NCBI GenBank assembly: GCA_002705605.1
Contig: PAJD01000006.1
Coordinates: forward strand, 222,753 to 231,786
Length of the DNA: 9,034 bases
Direction: 5' to 3'
Source of the DNA: Fidelibacterota bacterium
GTDB taxonomy: Bacteria > Fidelibacterota > Marinisomatia > SCGC-AAA003-L08 > D37C17
Shown: piece by piece, positions 1 through 7,956 of the stretch
Layout: the number at the start of each line of letters is the position of its first letter
Numbering within the stretch: the stretch's first letter is position 1
Program-made: the position numbers and the translations under genes
Notes under the pieces: generated by a model
Database searches by the model: none
What the model saw: only the letters and a program-made list of their open reading frames with translations
What the model was told of the DNA's origin: nothing

Positions 1-456
1 GCTCATCATAGATGGATTGTTTTTCCTGATAATTATAAAGATCAAGAAGTGGCCGGAAAATTAGGCTTTGGTGGTCTAGCATCTAAAATGCCTGTCTTTA
101 ATGCATTGATTATAATAGCATTTTTTGCGGGCTTAGGTTTACCTGCTTTATCTGGTTTTATAAGCGAAGCATTATGTTTTATAGGAGGATTTAGTGCTTT
201 TAGAACAATTACAATAATTGGAACCCTTGGTATTTTATTAAATGCAATTTATTTTCTTAGAGCATATCAGAGAGTATTCACTGGTAGTTTTAATAAAAAA
301 TATGATTACTTAAAAGATATATCAAAAAGAGAATTAATTACAGTTTTACCAATTACATTTTTTGTCTTTTTATTTGGTGTTTATCCTTCACCACTTATAA
401 ATATGATTAAACACTCAGTGCAAGATATAATTTCAATATTCCAGGCAGCAATGTAA
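1..456 (+). CDS. nuoM: NADH-quinone oxidoreductase subunit M (NuoM), C-terminal part
   Basis: This is the 3' end of an antiporter-like, proton-pumping membrane subunit of complex I; 151 codons are visible and the 5' end lies outside the window. The frame is open from base 1. It begins with A-H-H-R, a segment that in NuoM proteins follows the loop after TM11, so the GTG at 49 is an internal codon and not a start. Further on are G-G-L-A-S-K-M-P (fragment residues 24-31) and G-L-P-A-L-S-G-F (46-53) followed by Glu56, which matches the conserved TM12 glutamate of NuoM involved in proton transfer. At least two more hydrophobic helices follow. The stop codon TAA at 454-456 directly abuts the ATG of nuoN, as expected for the conserved nuoL-M-N gene order. 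NuoL or an Mrp-type antiporter subunit is the alternative, but the nuoN neighbour and the A-H-H-R segment favour NuoM. Confidence 0.93.
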   Translation, partial: AHHRWIVFPDNYKDQEVAGKLGFGGLASKMPVFNALIIIAFFAGLGLPALSGFISEALCFIGGFSAFRTITIIGTLGILLNAIYFLRAYQRVFTGSFNKKYDYLKDISKRELITVLPITFFVFLFGVYPSPLINMIKHSVQDIISIFQAAM

Positions 457-1920
457 ATGCAAAATAATTTTCAAAGCTTAACATATTTTATTCCTGAAAT
501 TACGATTGTAATAACTCTATTACTTGCAATTGTTTCAGATTTATTTAATGAATTTAAAAAATATTCTTATTACTTAGTTTTATCTGGCCTTTTTCTTACA
601 GGGTTGCTTTTATTTTTAGATAGTTCAACAAATGTATCTAAATATTTATTTAATGATATGCTATTATTTGATTCTGTATCTTATTATTTTAAGTGTATAA
701 TTTTGTTATCAACTTTTTCTATAATTTTAGTTTCTCAATATTCTAAAGAATTAGATGATGAGTATAGAGCTGAATATAATACTTTATTGCTTGTAGTATT
801 ATTAGGAATGTTTCTTATGACTAACTCAATAAATTTAATTATGATATACTTATCTTTAGAGTTAGTAAGTATTCCTTCTTATGTTTTAGCTGGTATATTA
901 AAAAATGATAAAAAATCAAATGAAGCCTCTTTGAAATATGTTATTTTCGGATCATTTGCCTCAGGTTTAATGTTATTTGGTTTTAGTCTTCTATATGGAT
1001 TATCTGGAACTTTAAATATATATGAGATACATGCATTTTTATTGAATGTAAATAACCCGACTGCTGTTTTATTTTCTATTTTATTGATTTTAGCAGGTTT
1101 TGGATATAAAATTTCTATGGTTCCATTCCATTATTGGACTCCGGATGTTTATGAAGGATCACCTACAACTGTAACAGCTTTTTTATCTGTTGCTCCAAAA
1201 GCAGCTGGTTTTGCATTAATGTTACGCTTTTTCTTAAATCTATTTACAATCGAAGGAGACTTTTTATCTAGTACCCCATTGTTGGGTATAGATTGGCCAT
1301 TATTGCTTGCAATTTTATCTGCCATTACGATGACTGTTGGAAATATACTGGCATTAAGACAAGAGAATGTTAAAAGAATGCTTGCGTATTCAACAATATC
1401 TCATGTTGGCTTTATGCTTATGGCTATTTGTACTTTAACTCCAGTTGCTTTAACAGGCATAGCTTTTTATTTGCTTATGTATTCATTTATGAATTTATCT
1501 GCTTTTTATATGGTCATTTATATGTCAAATAATTATAAAGCACAAACAATAGATGATTGGAAAGGAATTGCCTTTAAAACTCCAGTTTTATCTGCTTTTA
1601 CAGTATTAAATATGGTATCATTAGCTGGTCTTCCACCAACTTCAGGGTTTATTGGGAAAGTTTATTTATTTAGAGGTCTATTTTTTGATCAAGAATTTTA
1701 TTGGCTTGGAATTATAGCCGTATTAAATAGCGTTGTATCGCTTTATTATTATTTTAAAATTGTTAAAGCTATGTACTTTTTTGAAGATGATAATAAAAAA
1801 TATAAAAAACCAAATCCTGTTATTTTTTGGTCAATTATAATTTTATCTTCTCAAAATGTATTGTTTTATTTTTATTGGTCTGGTTTATATAAATATCTTG
1901 AGGGAGTATTTAATCTTTAA
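457..1920 (+). CDS. nuoN: NADH-quinone oxidoreductase subunit N (NuoN)
   Basis: This is a full-length 487-residue antiporter-like subunit of complex I, close to the usual size of about 480-490 residues and made mostly of hydrophobic segments (about 14 helices expected). It sits in the cytoplasmic membrane and forms one of the proton channels. The charged residues known to matter for pumping are present: Glu135 in L-S-L-E-L-V-S-I-P-S-Y-V-L, Lys218 in G-Y-K-I-S-M-V-P-F-H-Y-W, Lys248 in A-P-K-A-A-G, and Lys401 in S-G-F-I-G-K. The segment W-T-P-D-V-Y-E-G-S-P following Lys218 is a strong NuoN signature. The ATG at 457 starts immediately after the nuoM stop, with no Shine-Dalgarno-like sequence, so translation is probably coupled. 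Its TAA shares one base with the ATG of the next gene (TAATG). NuoN is normally the last gene of a nuo operon, yet here the gene run continues. Confidence 0.97.
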   Translation: MQNNFQSLTYFIPEITIVITLLLAIVSDLFNEFKKYSYYLVLSGLFLTGLLLFLDSSTNVSKYLFNDMLLFDSVSYYFKCIILLSTFSIILVSQYSKELDDEYRAEYNTLLLVVLLGMFLMTNSINLIMIYLSLELVSIPSYVLAGILKNDKKSNEASLKYVIFGSFASGLMLFGFSLLYGLSGTLNIYEIHAFLLNVNNPTAVLFSILLILAGFGYKISMVPFHYWTPDVYEGSPTTVTAFLSVAPKAAGFALMLRFFLNLFTIEGDFLSSTPLLGIDWPLLLAILSAITMTVGNILALRQENVKRMLAYSTISHVGFMLMAICTLTPVALTGIAFYLLMYSFMNLSAFYMVIYMSNNYKAQTIDDWKGIAFKTPVLSAFTVLNMVSLAGLPPTSGFIGKVYLFRGLFFDQEFYWLGIIAVLNSVVSLYYYFKIVKAMYFFEDDNKKYKKPNPVIFWSIIILSSQNVLFYFYWSGLYKYLEGVFNL

Positions 1921-2384
1921 TGGAAAAATCAATTAAAGAATCTCAAGTTATAATGCATGAGCTAGTACTTCCTAATGATACTAATGTTTTAGGAAATGTT
2001 CATGGTGGCAGAGTTATGTGTTTAATGGATATATGTGCTGCAATGTCAGCATATAAACATGCTAGACAACCTGTTGTTACTGCCTCTGTTGATAGGTTAG
2101 ATTTTTTAGCATCTGCGAAAAAAGGGGATATTCTAATTTTGAAATCTTCAGTTAATTATGCTCATAGAACTTCTATGGAAATAGGAGTTAGGATAGATGC
2201 TGAGAGTCCTTTGACTGGTGAAATAAGTCATACAGCAACAGCATATTTAACATTTGTAGCAATTGATAATAATAATAAGCCATCAAAAATACCAAAAATA
2301 AAACCCGAAACTAATGATGAAAAACGAAGGTATGATAGAGCAAAAGAAAGACACCTTCAAAGAAGAAATAATAGAATTAAATGA
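1920..2384 (+). CDS. Hotdog-fold acyl-CoA thioesterase (YkhA/ACOT-like)
   Basis: This is a predicted cytoplasmic thioesterase that hydrolyses acyl-CoA to free acid and CoA; it has 154 residues and no signal peptide or membrane segment. The N-terminal L-V-L-P-N-D-T-N block (15-22), N26, the H28-G-G motif and M36-D37 on the central helix are the family's hotdog and active-site region. V-V-T-A-S-V-D (52-58) and T-S-M-E-I-G-V (about 85-91) follow as further core strands. The C-terminal arginine- and lysine-rich tail after P-E-T is also usual in this subfamily. The ATG at 1920 is chosen because residues 8-15 already align with the family; Met12 (base 1953) would cut into that block. A GAGGGAG lies at 1900-1906, 13 bases upstream, rather far for a ribosome site. 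The gene overlaps nuoN by 1 base and nqrA by 4. Substrate range is unknown; its link to the two NADH dehydrogenases is not explained by family knowledge. Confidence 0.9.
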   Translation: MEKSIKESQVIMHELVLPNDTNVLGNVHGGRVMCLMDICAAMSAYKHARQPVVTASVDRLDFLASAKKGDILILKSSVNYAHRTSMEIGVRIDAESPLTGEISHTATAYLTFVAIDNNNKPSKIPKIKPETNDEKRRYDRAKERHLQRRNNRIK

Positions 2385-3688
2385 AATTAGTAAAGATTAA
2401 AAAAGGTCATAACCTGAAAATTTCAGGTATCCCTAAAAGTGAGATTTTAAATGTCTCTGAATCAAATTATGTTACTTTTCATCCATCTAGATTTAAATCA
2501 TTTAAAACTAAGTTGTTAGTTAAAGAAAGTGAATATGTAAAAGTTGGTACTCCAATTTTCTTTGATAAAAATAATTCTGAAGTTATGTTTGTATCTACAG
2601 TTTCAGGAAGTGTAAAAGAAATTATTTATGGAGATAGAAGATCTGTAGTGTCAATTGTTATTGAAAATGATAAAAAATATGAATCGTTTCCATTGAAAAT
2701 TAATAAATCAAAAGAAACTTTATTAAATTCAGGCTTATGGTCTTTAATTAGACAAAAACCATTTTCTAAGATTCCTGATTCTAAATCTATACCAAAATCT
2801 TTTTTTATATCAAGCGTTCCTACGGAGCCTTTTGCAGTAGATAATAATTTTTTATTTAAAAATATTGATAACCATCTTCAAAAAGGGGTTGATATACTTA
2901 AAGAAATTTTTAATTGTGATGTAAATATGGGCGTTTCTGATAAGTCGGAATTTTTAAAGTTAAAAAATATTAATTTTTATAAAATAAATTCATTGCATCC
3001 AGCTGGTAATGTTGGAGTCCAAATTCATCATATTGATCCAATTAAAAACTCAGATGATACCAGGTGGTATTTATCAATGCAAGATTTAAATAGAATAGGA
3101 TACTATTTTGAAAAAAATAAGCATTTTAATTATAAATATTATTCTCTAGGTGGAAATGGTGTTCTTAATGCTTCATATTATAAAACTTTAATTGGTACAC
3201 CTATTAAAGAAATTGCTGATTTTTCAAATAAGGATATAAGATTTATATCAGGAGATGTTTTGAGTGGCTGCGAAGTTTTACAAGAAAATTCAATTGACTA
3301 CTTTGATGAAGTTTTATCAGTTATTGTAGTTTCTAAGACAAGAGAGTTTTTAGGTTGGTTAAAACCAGGAATTGACAAATACTCACTTACTAAAACATTT
3401 TTATCAAAAATAATATCAAATAATAAGTCAAAGCTTAATACACATTTAAATGGAAGTGTTAGAACAATTATACCTATGGGTAATTGGGAGTCGGTTTTAC
3501 CGATGAATATATATCCTGAATATCTAGTTAAAAGTATACTTTGTAAAGATATAGATATGATGGAGAAATTAGGTATATACGAATCTTCTCCAGAAGATTT
3601 TGCGCTTTGCTCTTTTATTTGTCAATCTAAAGTTGAAGTATCTAAAATCATTCAAGATGGCTTAGATCTTATTGAAAAGGAAATCTAA
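2381..3688 (+). CDS. nqrA: Na+-translocating NADH:quinone reductase subunit A (NqrA)
   Basis: NqrA is the large peripheral subunit of Na+-NQR on the cytoplasmic face; it lacks membrane helices and contacts NqrB near the quinone site. The 435 residues are close to the 446 of the Vibrio protein. Family features in order are: the N-terminal K-I-K-K-G-H-N-L-K-I-S-G; V-S-T-V-S-G-S-V-K-E-I and the G-D-R-R-S-V-V-S-I-V block of the barrel-sandwich region; S-G-L-W-S-L-I-R-Q-K-P-F-S-K-I-P; H-P-A-G-N-V-G-V-Q-I-H-H-I-D-P; R-F-I-S-G-D-V-L-S-G; F-L-G-W-L-K-P-G; and near the end D-F-A-L-C-S-F-I-C-Q-S-K, with both conserved cysteines. The start ATG overlaps the thioesterase stop as ATGA, and the stop overlaps nqrB as TAATG. 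No strong Shine-Dalgarno sequence is seen, so coupling to the upstream gene is likely. This is the first gene of a complete nqrABCDEF set. Confidence 0.96.
   Translation: MKLVKIKKGHNLKISGIPKSEILNVSESNYVTFHPSRFKSFKTKLLVKESEYVKVGTPIFFDKNNSEVMFVSTVSGSVKEIIYGDRRSVVSIVIENDKKYESFPLKINKSKETLLNSGLWSLIRQKPFSKIPDSKSIPKSFFISSVPTEPFAVDNNFLFKNIDNHLQKGVDILKEIFNCDVNMGVSDKSEFLKLKNINFYKINSLHPAGNVGVQIHHIDPIKNSDDTRWYLSMQDLNRIGYYFEKNKHFNYKYYSLGGNGVLNASYYKTLIGTPIKEIADFSNKDIRFISGDVLSGCEVLQENSIDYFDEVLSVIVVSKTREFLGWLKPGIDKYSLTKTFLSKIISNNKSKLNTHLNGSVRTIIPMGNWESVLPMNIYPEYLVKSILCKDIDMMEKLGIYESSPEDFALCSFICQSKVEVSKIIQDGLDLIEKEI
3675..3681 (+). promoter_or_regulatory. Likely ribosome binding site of nqrB
   Basis: AAAAGGA lies six bases before the nqrB ATG at 3688, inside the last codons of nqrA. 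Sequence and spacing both fit a Shine-Dalgarno site and support the chosen start, which overlaps the nqrA stop by one base. Confidence 0.5.
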
Positions 3689-4818
3689 TGTTAAGAAAAT
3701 TATTAGATAATATAGAAAAAACAATACTTAGTAATGATAAGCTTAAAAAATTTCATCCTTTATACGATGGTTTAGATACATTTTTATATTCTCCTAATAC
3801 TCAGACCTCTAATGCCCCATATGTTAGAGATTCTATTGATTTAAAAAGAACAATGATTATTGTTGTGTTGGCTTTATTACCATCTTTTATATTTGGTACT
3901 TACAATGTAGGTTTACAGTCTCCAGAAATGACCTCAAATTCATTCTTTGATTGTTTTATTTTTGGTTTATATAAAGTATTACCAATGTATATGGTTGTTT
4001 TCGCAGTTGGTGGTTTGTTTGAAGGTCTATTTGCTGTTGTTAGAAAACATGAAATAAATGAAGGATTCCTTGTAACTGGTTTTTTAATACCATTAACTAT
4101 GCCACCTACAGTACCCTTGTGGATGTTGGCATTGGCAACAATTTTTGGAGTAGTTATTGGAAAAGAAATTTTTGGAGGTACTGGATATAATATTTTTAAT
4201 CCTGCATTAACAGCGCGTGCTTTTTTATTCTTTGCATATCCATCAAAAATGTCAGGAAATATACCATGGATATTCCCTGCTGATGGTTTATCAAAAGCAA
4301 CTCCGTTGTTAGAGACATCTTCTAATCTACCACTTTCTTACTCATGGTCTGATATGTTTTTTGGATATATCCCAGGTTCTTTAGGTGAAACGTCAACTTT
4401 GGCTATTTTAATTGGTGCATTTATACTTATTGTAACTAAAATAGGAAGTTGGAGGACAATGTTAGCGACAACAATTGGTATGATTGTAACATCATTATTC
4501 TTAAATCAGATAGGTAAAATTGATGGAACTGGTCCAATGCTAGATATTTCTCCTGCCTATCATTTTGTAATGGGTAGTTTTGCTTTTGGTATGGTCTTTA
4601 TGGCAACTGACCCTGTATCAAGTGCTCAAACAAATACAGGTAGATGGTATTATGGTTTATTAATAGGATTCATGGTTGTTATTATAAGATGTATAAATCC
4701 AGCTTATCCTGAAGGCATGATGTTAGCAATACTTTTTGCGAATGCTTTTGCACCGTTATTTGATTATAACGTAATACAAACTCACATCAAAAAACGACAA
4801 TTAGTAAATGAAAAATAA
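3688..4818 (+). CDS. nqrB: Na+-translocating NADH:quinone reductase subunit B (NqrB)
   Basis: NqrB is an integral membrane subunit of Na+-NQR that carries one covalent FMN, also binds riboflavin in studied enzymes, and takes part in Na+ translocation and quinone reduction. It has 376 residues (about 415 in Vibrio) with multiple hydrophobic helices. Strong family blocks are I-N-E-G-F-L-V-T-G; G-G-T-G-Y-N-I-F-N-P-A-L-T-A-R-A-F-L-F-F-A-Y-P; A-T-D-P-V-S-S-A-Q-T-N-T-G-R-W; and R-C-I-N-P-A-Y-P-E-G-M-M. The FMN attachment site is D199-G-L-S-K-A-T205, with Thr205 at the position that carries the phosphoester-linked FMN (Thr236 in Vibrio cholerae). The usual small residue before A-T is replaced by lysine, but the key Asp, Ala and Thr are present. 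The gene overlaps nqrA by 1 base and nqrC by 11. The paralogue RnfD is excluded by the length, the NqrA/NqrF neighbours and the C-terminal block. Confidence 0.97.
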   Translation: MLRKLLDNIEKTILSNDKLKKFHPLYDGLDTFLYSPNTQTSNAPYVRDSIDLKRTMIIVVLALLPSFIFGTYNVGLQSPEMTSNSFFDCFIFGLYKVLPMYMVVFAVGGLFEGLFAVVRKHEINEGFLVTGFLIPLTMPPTVPLWMLALATIFGVVIGKEIFGGTGYNIFNPALTARAFLFFAYPSKMSGNIPWIFPADGLSKATPLLETSSNLPLSYSWSDMFFGYIPGSLGETSTLAILIGAFILIVTKIGSWRTMLATTIGMIVTSLFLNQIGKIDGTGPMLDISPAYHFVMGSFAFGMVFMATDPVSSAQTNTGRWYYGLLIGFMVVIIRCINPAYPEGMMLAILFANAFAPLFDYNVIQTHIKKRQLVNEK

Positions 4819-5512
4819 ATATATATTTATATTATCTCTTACCTTTTTATCTAGCCTATTACTTTCTTTATTTTCGGAAGGATTGAAAGAAAAAACATTG
4901 TTTAATAAAGAATTAGATAAAAAGAAAAATTTACTTCAAACAATTGGTATAGATACTAAAGTTATGAAAGTAGAAGAAATTATAAAATCATTTAAAGATA
5001 ATATATCTGAAATCACTTTGGATACTGATGGTAATATTCATTCAGATATTAATCACAATCAATTTCAGGTTATTGAAGATAATTCAACAGGAGAACTTAA
5101 ATATTATGTCAATGAAATAGAGTATTTACCAGCTTTTTCATCAACTACAATGAATGCTTTTATATTACCTATATCAGGAAAAGGTTTATGGTCTTCTTTA
5201 TACGGTTATTTTGCAATTGACAATAAAAATTATTCTACTGTAAAAGGGATTACATTTTACCAACATGGTGAAACACCAGGCTTAGGAGCTGAAATAGCTA
5301 AAGATTGGTTTAAATCAAGTTTTATTGGAAAAGAGATTTATTCAGATAATAATATTAAATCTATTTTGGTTTTAAAGGCTGGTCAGGCAGATCCAGACAA
5401 TCTATATGAAGTTAATGGTATTAGTGGTGCAACAATTACAGGTAGAGGTGTAGAGGTATTATTGAAAAGAGATTTGTTAAGGTATGAAAATTATTTTAGG
5501 AATAATAGATGA
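4808..5512 (+). CDS. nqrC: Na+-translocating NADH:quinone reductase subunit C (NqrC)
   Basis: NqrC is a single-helix-anchored subunit whose soluble domain faces the periplasm and carries the second covalent FMN. It has 234 residues (257 in Vibrio). An N-terminal membrane segment spans about residues 5-23, and a polar, lysine-rich stretch follows. The FMN-binding domain shows [11 protein letters not shown] and [10 protein letters not shown], followed by the attachment motif N203-G-I-S-G-A-T209-I-T. Thr209 is the predicted FMN acceptor (Thr225 in Vibrio cholerae). The motif normally begins with Asp; here the codon is AAT (Asn). The downstream apbE would supply the flavin transferase. The ATG at 4808 lies 11 bases inside the nqrB end, with no clear Shine-Dalgarno site, suggesting coupled translation. 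The stop overlaps nqrD as ATGA. RnfG is the related alternative, excluded by the operon. Confidence 0.96.
   Translation: MKNKYIFILSLTFLSSLLLSLFSEGLKEKTLFNKELDKKKNLLQTIGIDTKVMKVEEIIKSFKDNISEITLDTDGNIHSDINHNQFQVIEDNSTGELKYYVNEIEYLPAFSSTTMNAFILPISGKGLWSSLYGYFAIDNKNYSTVKGITFYQHGETPGLGAEIAKDWFKSSFIGKEIYSDNNIKSILVLKAGQADPDNLYEVNGISGATITGRGVEVLLKRDLLRYENYFRNNR
5496..5502 (+). promoter_or_regulatory. Likely ribosome binding site of nqrD
   Basis: TTAGGAA lies six bases before the nqrD ATG at 5509, inside the end of nqrC. It is a partial Shine-Dalgarno match at normal spacing and supports the start that overlaps the nqrC stop by four bases. Confidence 0.4.
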
Positions 5513-6099
5513 ATAAAAAAATATTTATAGATCCTCTTATTGATAATAATCCCATAAGTAGGCAAGTTCTAGGTATTTGTTCTGCCTTGGCGGTAACTGT
5601 TAAGCTTGAACAAGCATTTGTTATGACTTTAGCTTTAACTTTTGTTGTAACTATGTCAAACGTTATAATATCAATGTTAAGAAATTATATACCATCAAGT
5701 ATCAGAATTATTGTTCAATTAACTGTGATATCAACACTTGTTACTTTAATAGATAAAGCATTGGCTGCGTATATGTATGACTTAAGTAAATCTTTGTCTG
5801 TTTTTATTGCTCTAATAGTTACTAATTGTATTGTAATGGGGAGAGCAGATGGTTTTGCAATGCAAAATAATATTAAAGACTCATTTATGGATGGAATAGG
5901 TAATGGTCTTGGGTATGGTTTGATGCTAATTTTAGTTGCTTTTTTTAGAGAATTATTTGGGTTTGGAACAGTGTTTGACTACAGGGTGTTACCTGAAGCA
6001 TTTAATAATGGTTTGATGATTTTAGCTCCTGGTGCATTTATTATATTAGGTTTAATTATATGGGCACAAAGGTCTATGACATCATTTGTAGAGGAATAG
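5509..6099 (+). CDS. nqrD: Na+-translocating NADH:quinone reductase subunit D (NqrD)
   Basis: NqrD is a membrane subunit with about six helices that pairs with NqrE as inverted-topology partners; together they hold an iron centre in the membrane between NqrF and NqrC. It has 196 residues, slightly shorter than the 210 of Vibrio. The N-terminus has the family's [23 protein letters not shown], and a second block reads [12 protein letters not shown]. The two iron-ligand cysteines are Cys24 and Cys107, matching Cys29 and Cys112 of Vibrio cholerae. G-R-A-D-G-F-A and F-R-E-L-F-G-F-G-T are further family blocks. The gene starts on ATGA with nqrC and ends one base before nqrE. The RnfE/RsxE paralogue is the only close alternative. 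Confidence 0.96.
   Translation: MNKKIFIDPLIDNNPISRQVLGICSALAVTVKLEQAFVMTLALTFVVTMSNVIISMLRNYIPSSIRIIVQLTVISTLVTLIDKALAAYMYDLSKSLSVFIALIVTNCIVMGRADGFAMQNNIKDSFMDGIGNGLGYGLMLILVAFFRELFGFGTVFDYRVLPEAFNNGLMILAPGAFIILGLIIWAQRSMTSFVEE
6090..6096 (+). promoter_or_regulatory. Likely ribosome binding site of nqrE
   Basis: AGAGGAA lies four bases before the nqrE ATG at 6101, within the last codons of nqrD. It is the best Shine-Dalgarno match in the window, at slightly short spacing, and it fixes the nqrE start one base after the nqrD stop. Confidence 0.5.
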
Positions 6100-6100
6100 T

Positions 6101-6727
6101 ATGGATATAATTGTTAATTATTTAAGTTTAGCTACAAAGTCTATATTTATAGAAAATATTTTACTTGCATATTTTCTGGGCATGTGTTCCTTTTTGGCAA
6201 TTTCAAAAAATGTTGAAGCATCAAAAGGAATGGGTAAGGCAGTTATCTTTGTTAATGGACTAACTGTTCCTTTGAATTGGGTTATAAATACATATTTATT
6301 GAAAGATGGTGCACTATCATGGACAGGTATTAATGCTTTAGCACAAGTTAATTTAGATTTTTTGAGGATTTTATGTTTTATTGCAACAATTGCAGCCTTA
6401 GTACAGTTTGTTGAAATGTTTATTGATAAATTTAGTCCAACTTTATATAATTCTCTTGGAATTTTTCTACCCCTTATAACAGTTAACTGCTCTATACTAG
6501 GTGCATCTATATTTATGAATGAAAGAGGTTATACATTCGGTGAATCTATTGTATTTGGATTAAGCTCAGGTGTTGGATTTTATTTAGCTATAGTTACAAT
6601 GGCAGCTATACGTTTTAAATTGAGATATTCAAATGTTCCAGATGGTTTGAAGGGGCTTGGCATAACAATGATTTTAACCGGTTTATTATCAATGGCATAT
6701 TTAGCATTCTCGGGTATCCAATTATGA
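6101..6727 (+). CDS. nqrE: Na+-translocating NADH:quinone reductase subunit E (NqrE)
   Basis: NqrE is the second six-helix membrane subunit that, with NqrD, binds the intramembrane iron centre of Na+-NQR. It has 208 residues (198 in Vibrio). The N-terminal block [22 protein letters not shown] carries Cys29, and [10 protein letters not shown] carries Cys130; these correspond to the Vibrio ligands Cys26 and Cys120. Further family blocks are [20 protein letters not shown] and [10 protein letters not shown] third cysteine, Cys92, lies in a hydrophobic segment and is of unknown relevance. The stop overlaps nqrF as ATGA. RnfA is the paralogous alternative and is excluded by the neighbouring nqrF and nqrA. 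Confidence 0.96.
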   Translation: MDIIVNYLSLATKSIFIENILLAYFLGMCSFLAISKNVEASKGMGKAVIFVNGLTVPLNWVINTYLLKDGALSWTGINALAQVNLDFLRILCFIATIAALVQFVEMFIDKFSPTLYNSLGIFLPLITVNCSILGASIFMNERGYTFGESIVFGLSSGVGFYLAIVTMAAIRFKLRYSNVPDGLKGLGITMILTGLLSMAYLAFSGIQL

Positions 6728-7956
6728 TATTAACAACATCAATAGTATCAATTGTAGTTTTTTCATTAATAATTTTATTCCTTGTGATTTTATTAGGAGT
6801 TGCAGAAAAAAAACTATTACCCCAGGGAGACGCTAAGATTCTTATTAATGGAGATAGTGAAAAATCTCCTTTAGTAAAACCTGGAGGTTCTTTATTATCA
6901 TCTTTATCAGGGCAGAATATATTTATTCCTTCTGCTTGTGGTGGAGGTGGAACATGTTCTCAATGCAAATGTCAGGTATTAAATGGTGGAGGTGATATAT
7001 TGCCTACTGAGGTCTCACATTTTTCAAGATCTGAAATTAAAGATAATTACAGATTAGCATGTCAGGTGAAAGTTAAGGGTGATATGGAAATTAAAATTCC
7101 TGATGAAATATTTAATATTAAAAAATGGCAATGTACAGTGAAAAGTAATAATAATGTTGCTACGTTTATAAAAGAATTAGTTCTTGAGCTTCCTGAAGGA
7201 GAAATTTTAGATTTTGAATCCGGTGGATATATTCAAATAGATATTCCAAAATATGAATTCAAATATTCAGAATTTGATGTTGAGGATGAGTATAGAGGAG
7301 ATTGGGATAAGTTTAAGATGTGGGATTTATTAGCAAAAAATGATAATCCTGAAGAATTTAGAGCTTATTCAATGGCAAATCATCCTGCAGAAGGTAATAT
7401 TGTAATGTTAAATGTTAGGATTGCGCATCCTCCACCAAATAAATGGGATGCTCCACCAGGAATTGCTTCTTCTTATATATTTAATTTAAAACCAGGTGAT
7501 AAGGTTACAATCTCAGGACCTTATGGTGAATTTTTTATTAAGGATACAGAAAGAGAAATGGTTTATATCGGAGGTGGTGCAGGTATGGCTCCATTAAGAT
7601 CTCATTTATTTCATCTTTTTCATACTTTGAAAACTGGTAGGAAAGTTTCATATTGGTATGGTGCAAGATCAAAAAGAGAAATGTTTTATGATGATCATTT
7701 TAAAAAAATTCAAGAAAAATTTCCAAATTTTAAATACAATGTTGCCTTATCAGATCCTTTACCTGAAGATAACTGGAATGGATATCAAGGTTTTATACAC
7801 CAAGTTGTTCATGATAATTATTTAAGCACACATGATGATCCAACAGAAATAGAGTATTATATGTGTGGTCCTCCAATGATGAATGCTGCATGTTCTAAAA
7901 TGCTAGATGATTTAGGTGTAGATAAAGAAATGATCGACTTTGATGATTTTGGATAA
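6724..7956 (+). CDS. nqrF: Na+-translocating NADH:quinone reductase subunit F (NqrF)
   Basis: NqrF is the NADH-oxidising entry subunit of Na+-NQR. It has 410 residues (about 408 in Vibrio), made of one N-terminal membrane helix (about residues 4-26), a ferredoxin domain and a ferredoxin-NADP reductase-like domain. The [2Fe-2S] ligands are Cys72, Cys78, Cys81 and Cys113, in [11 protein letters not shown] and L-A-C-Q-V. The FAD motif R213-A-Y-S-M-A-N follows, then the NADH-binding G283-G-G-A-G-M-A-P, Y-W-Y-G-A-R-S, and C381-G-P-P. The protein ends with the typical acidic F-D-D-F-G. An additional Cys83 sits just after the cluster loop. The start overlaps nqrE by four bases with no clear ribosome site; the end overlaps apbE by 14 bases. 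Electrons pass from NADH to FAD, to the 2Fe-2S cluster, then to the NqrD/E iron site. Confidence 0.98.
   Translation: MILTTSIVSIVVFSLIILFLVILLGVAEKKLLPQGDAKILINGDSEKSPLVKPGGSLLSSLSGQNIFIPSACGGGGTCSQCKCQVLNGGGDILPTEVSHFSRSEIKDNYRLACQVKVKGDMEIKIPDEIFNIKKWQCTVKSNNNVATFIKELVLELPEGEILDFESGGYIQIDIPKYEFKYSEFDVEDEYRGDWDKFKMWDLLAKNDNPEEFRAYSMANHPAEGNIVMLNVRIAHPPPNKWDAPPGIASSYIFNLKPGDKVTISGPYGEFFIKDTEREMVYIGGGAGMAPLRSHLFHLFHTLKTGRKVSYWYGARSKREMFYDDHFKKIQEKFPNFKYNVALSDPLPEDNWNGYQGFIHQVVHDNYLSTHDDPTEIEYYMCGPPMMNAACSKMLDDLGVDKEMIDFDDFG

Noticed and set aside
49..456. A GTG at 49 could be read as the start of a short 135-residue gene
   Set aside because: The frame is open upstream to base 1, and those codons encode A-H-H-R and more conserved NuoM sequence, so 49 is internal to a gene cut by the window edge.
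2261..2290. AAT trinucleotide run in the thioesterase gene (also near 8880 in apbE) as a microsatellite
   Set aside because: The runs are in frame, short and code for Asp/Asn-rich loops; AT-rich genomes show these throughout.
2290..2384. Strongly basic C-terminus of the thioesterase as a possible fusion or nucleic-acid-binding tail
   Set aside because: A P-E-T segment followed by an Arg/Lys-rich helix is usual in this thioesterase subfamily, so it is not a special addition.
7940..7942. TTG at 7940 as the apbE start
   Set aside because: An ATG follows directly at 7943 and is the more likely start; the difference is one residue and neither has a clear ribosome site.
3688..7956. The B-F genes as an RNF (ferredoxin:NAD+ oxidoreductase) complex
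   Set aside because: RNF shares homologous B, C, D and E subunits, but NqrA and the FAD/2Fe-2S NqrF are specific to Na+-NQR, and no RnfB or RnfC is present.
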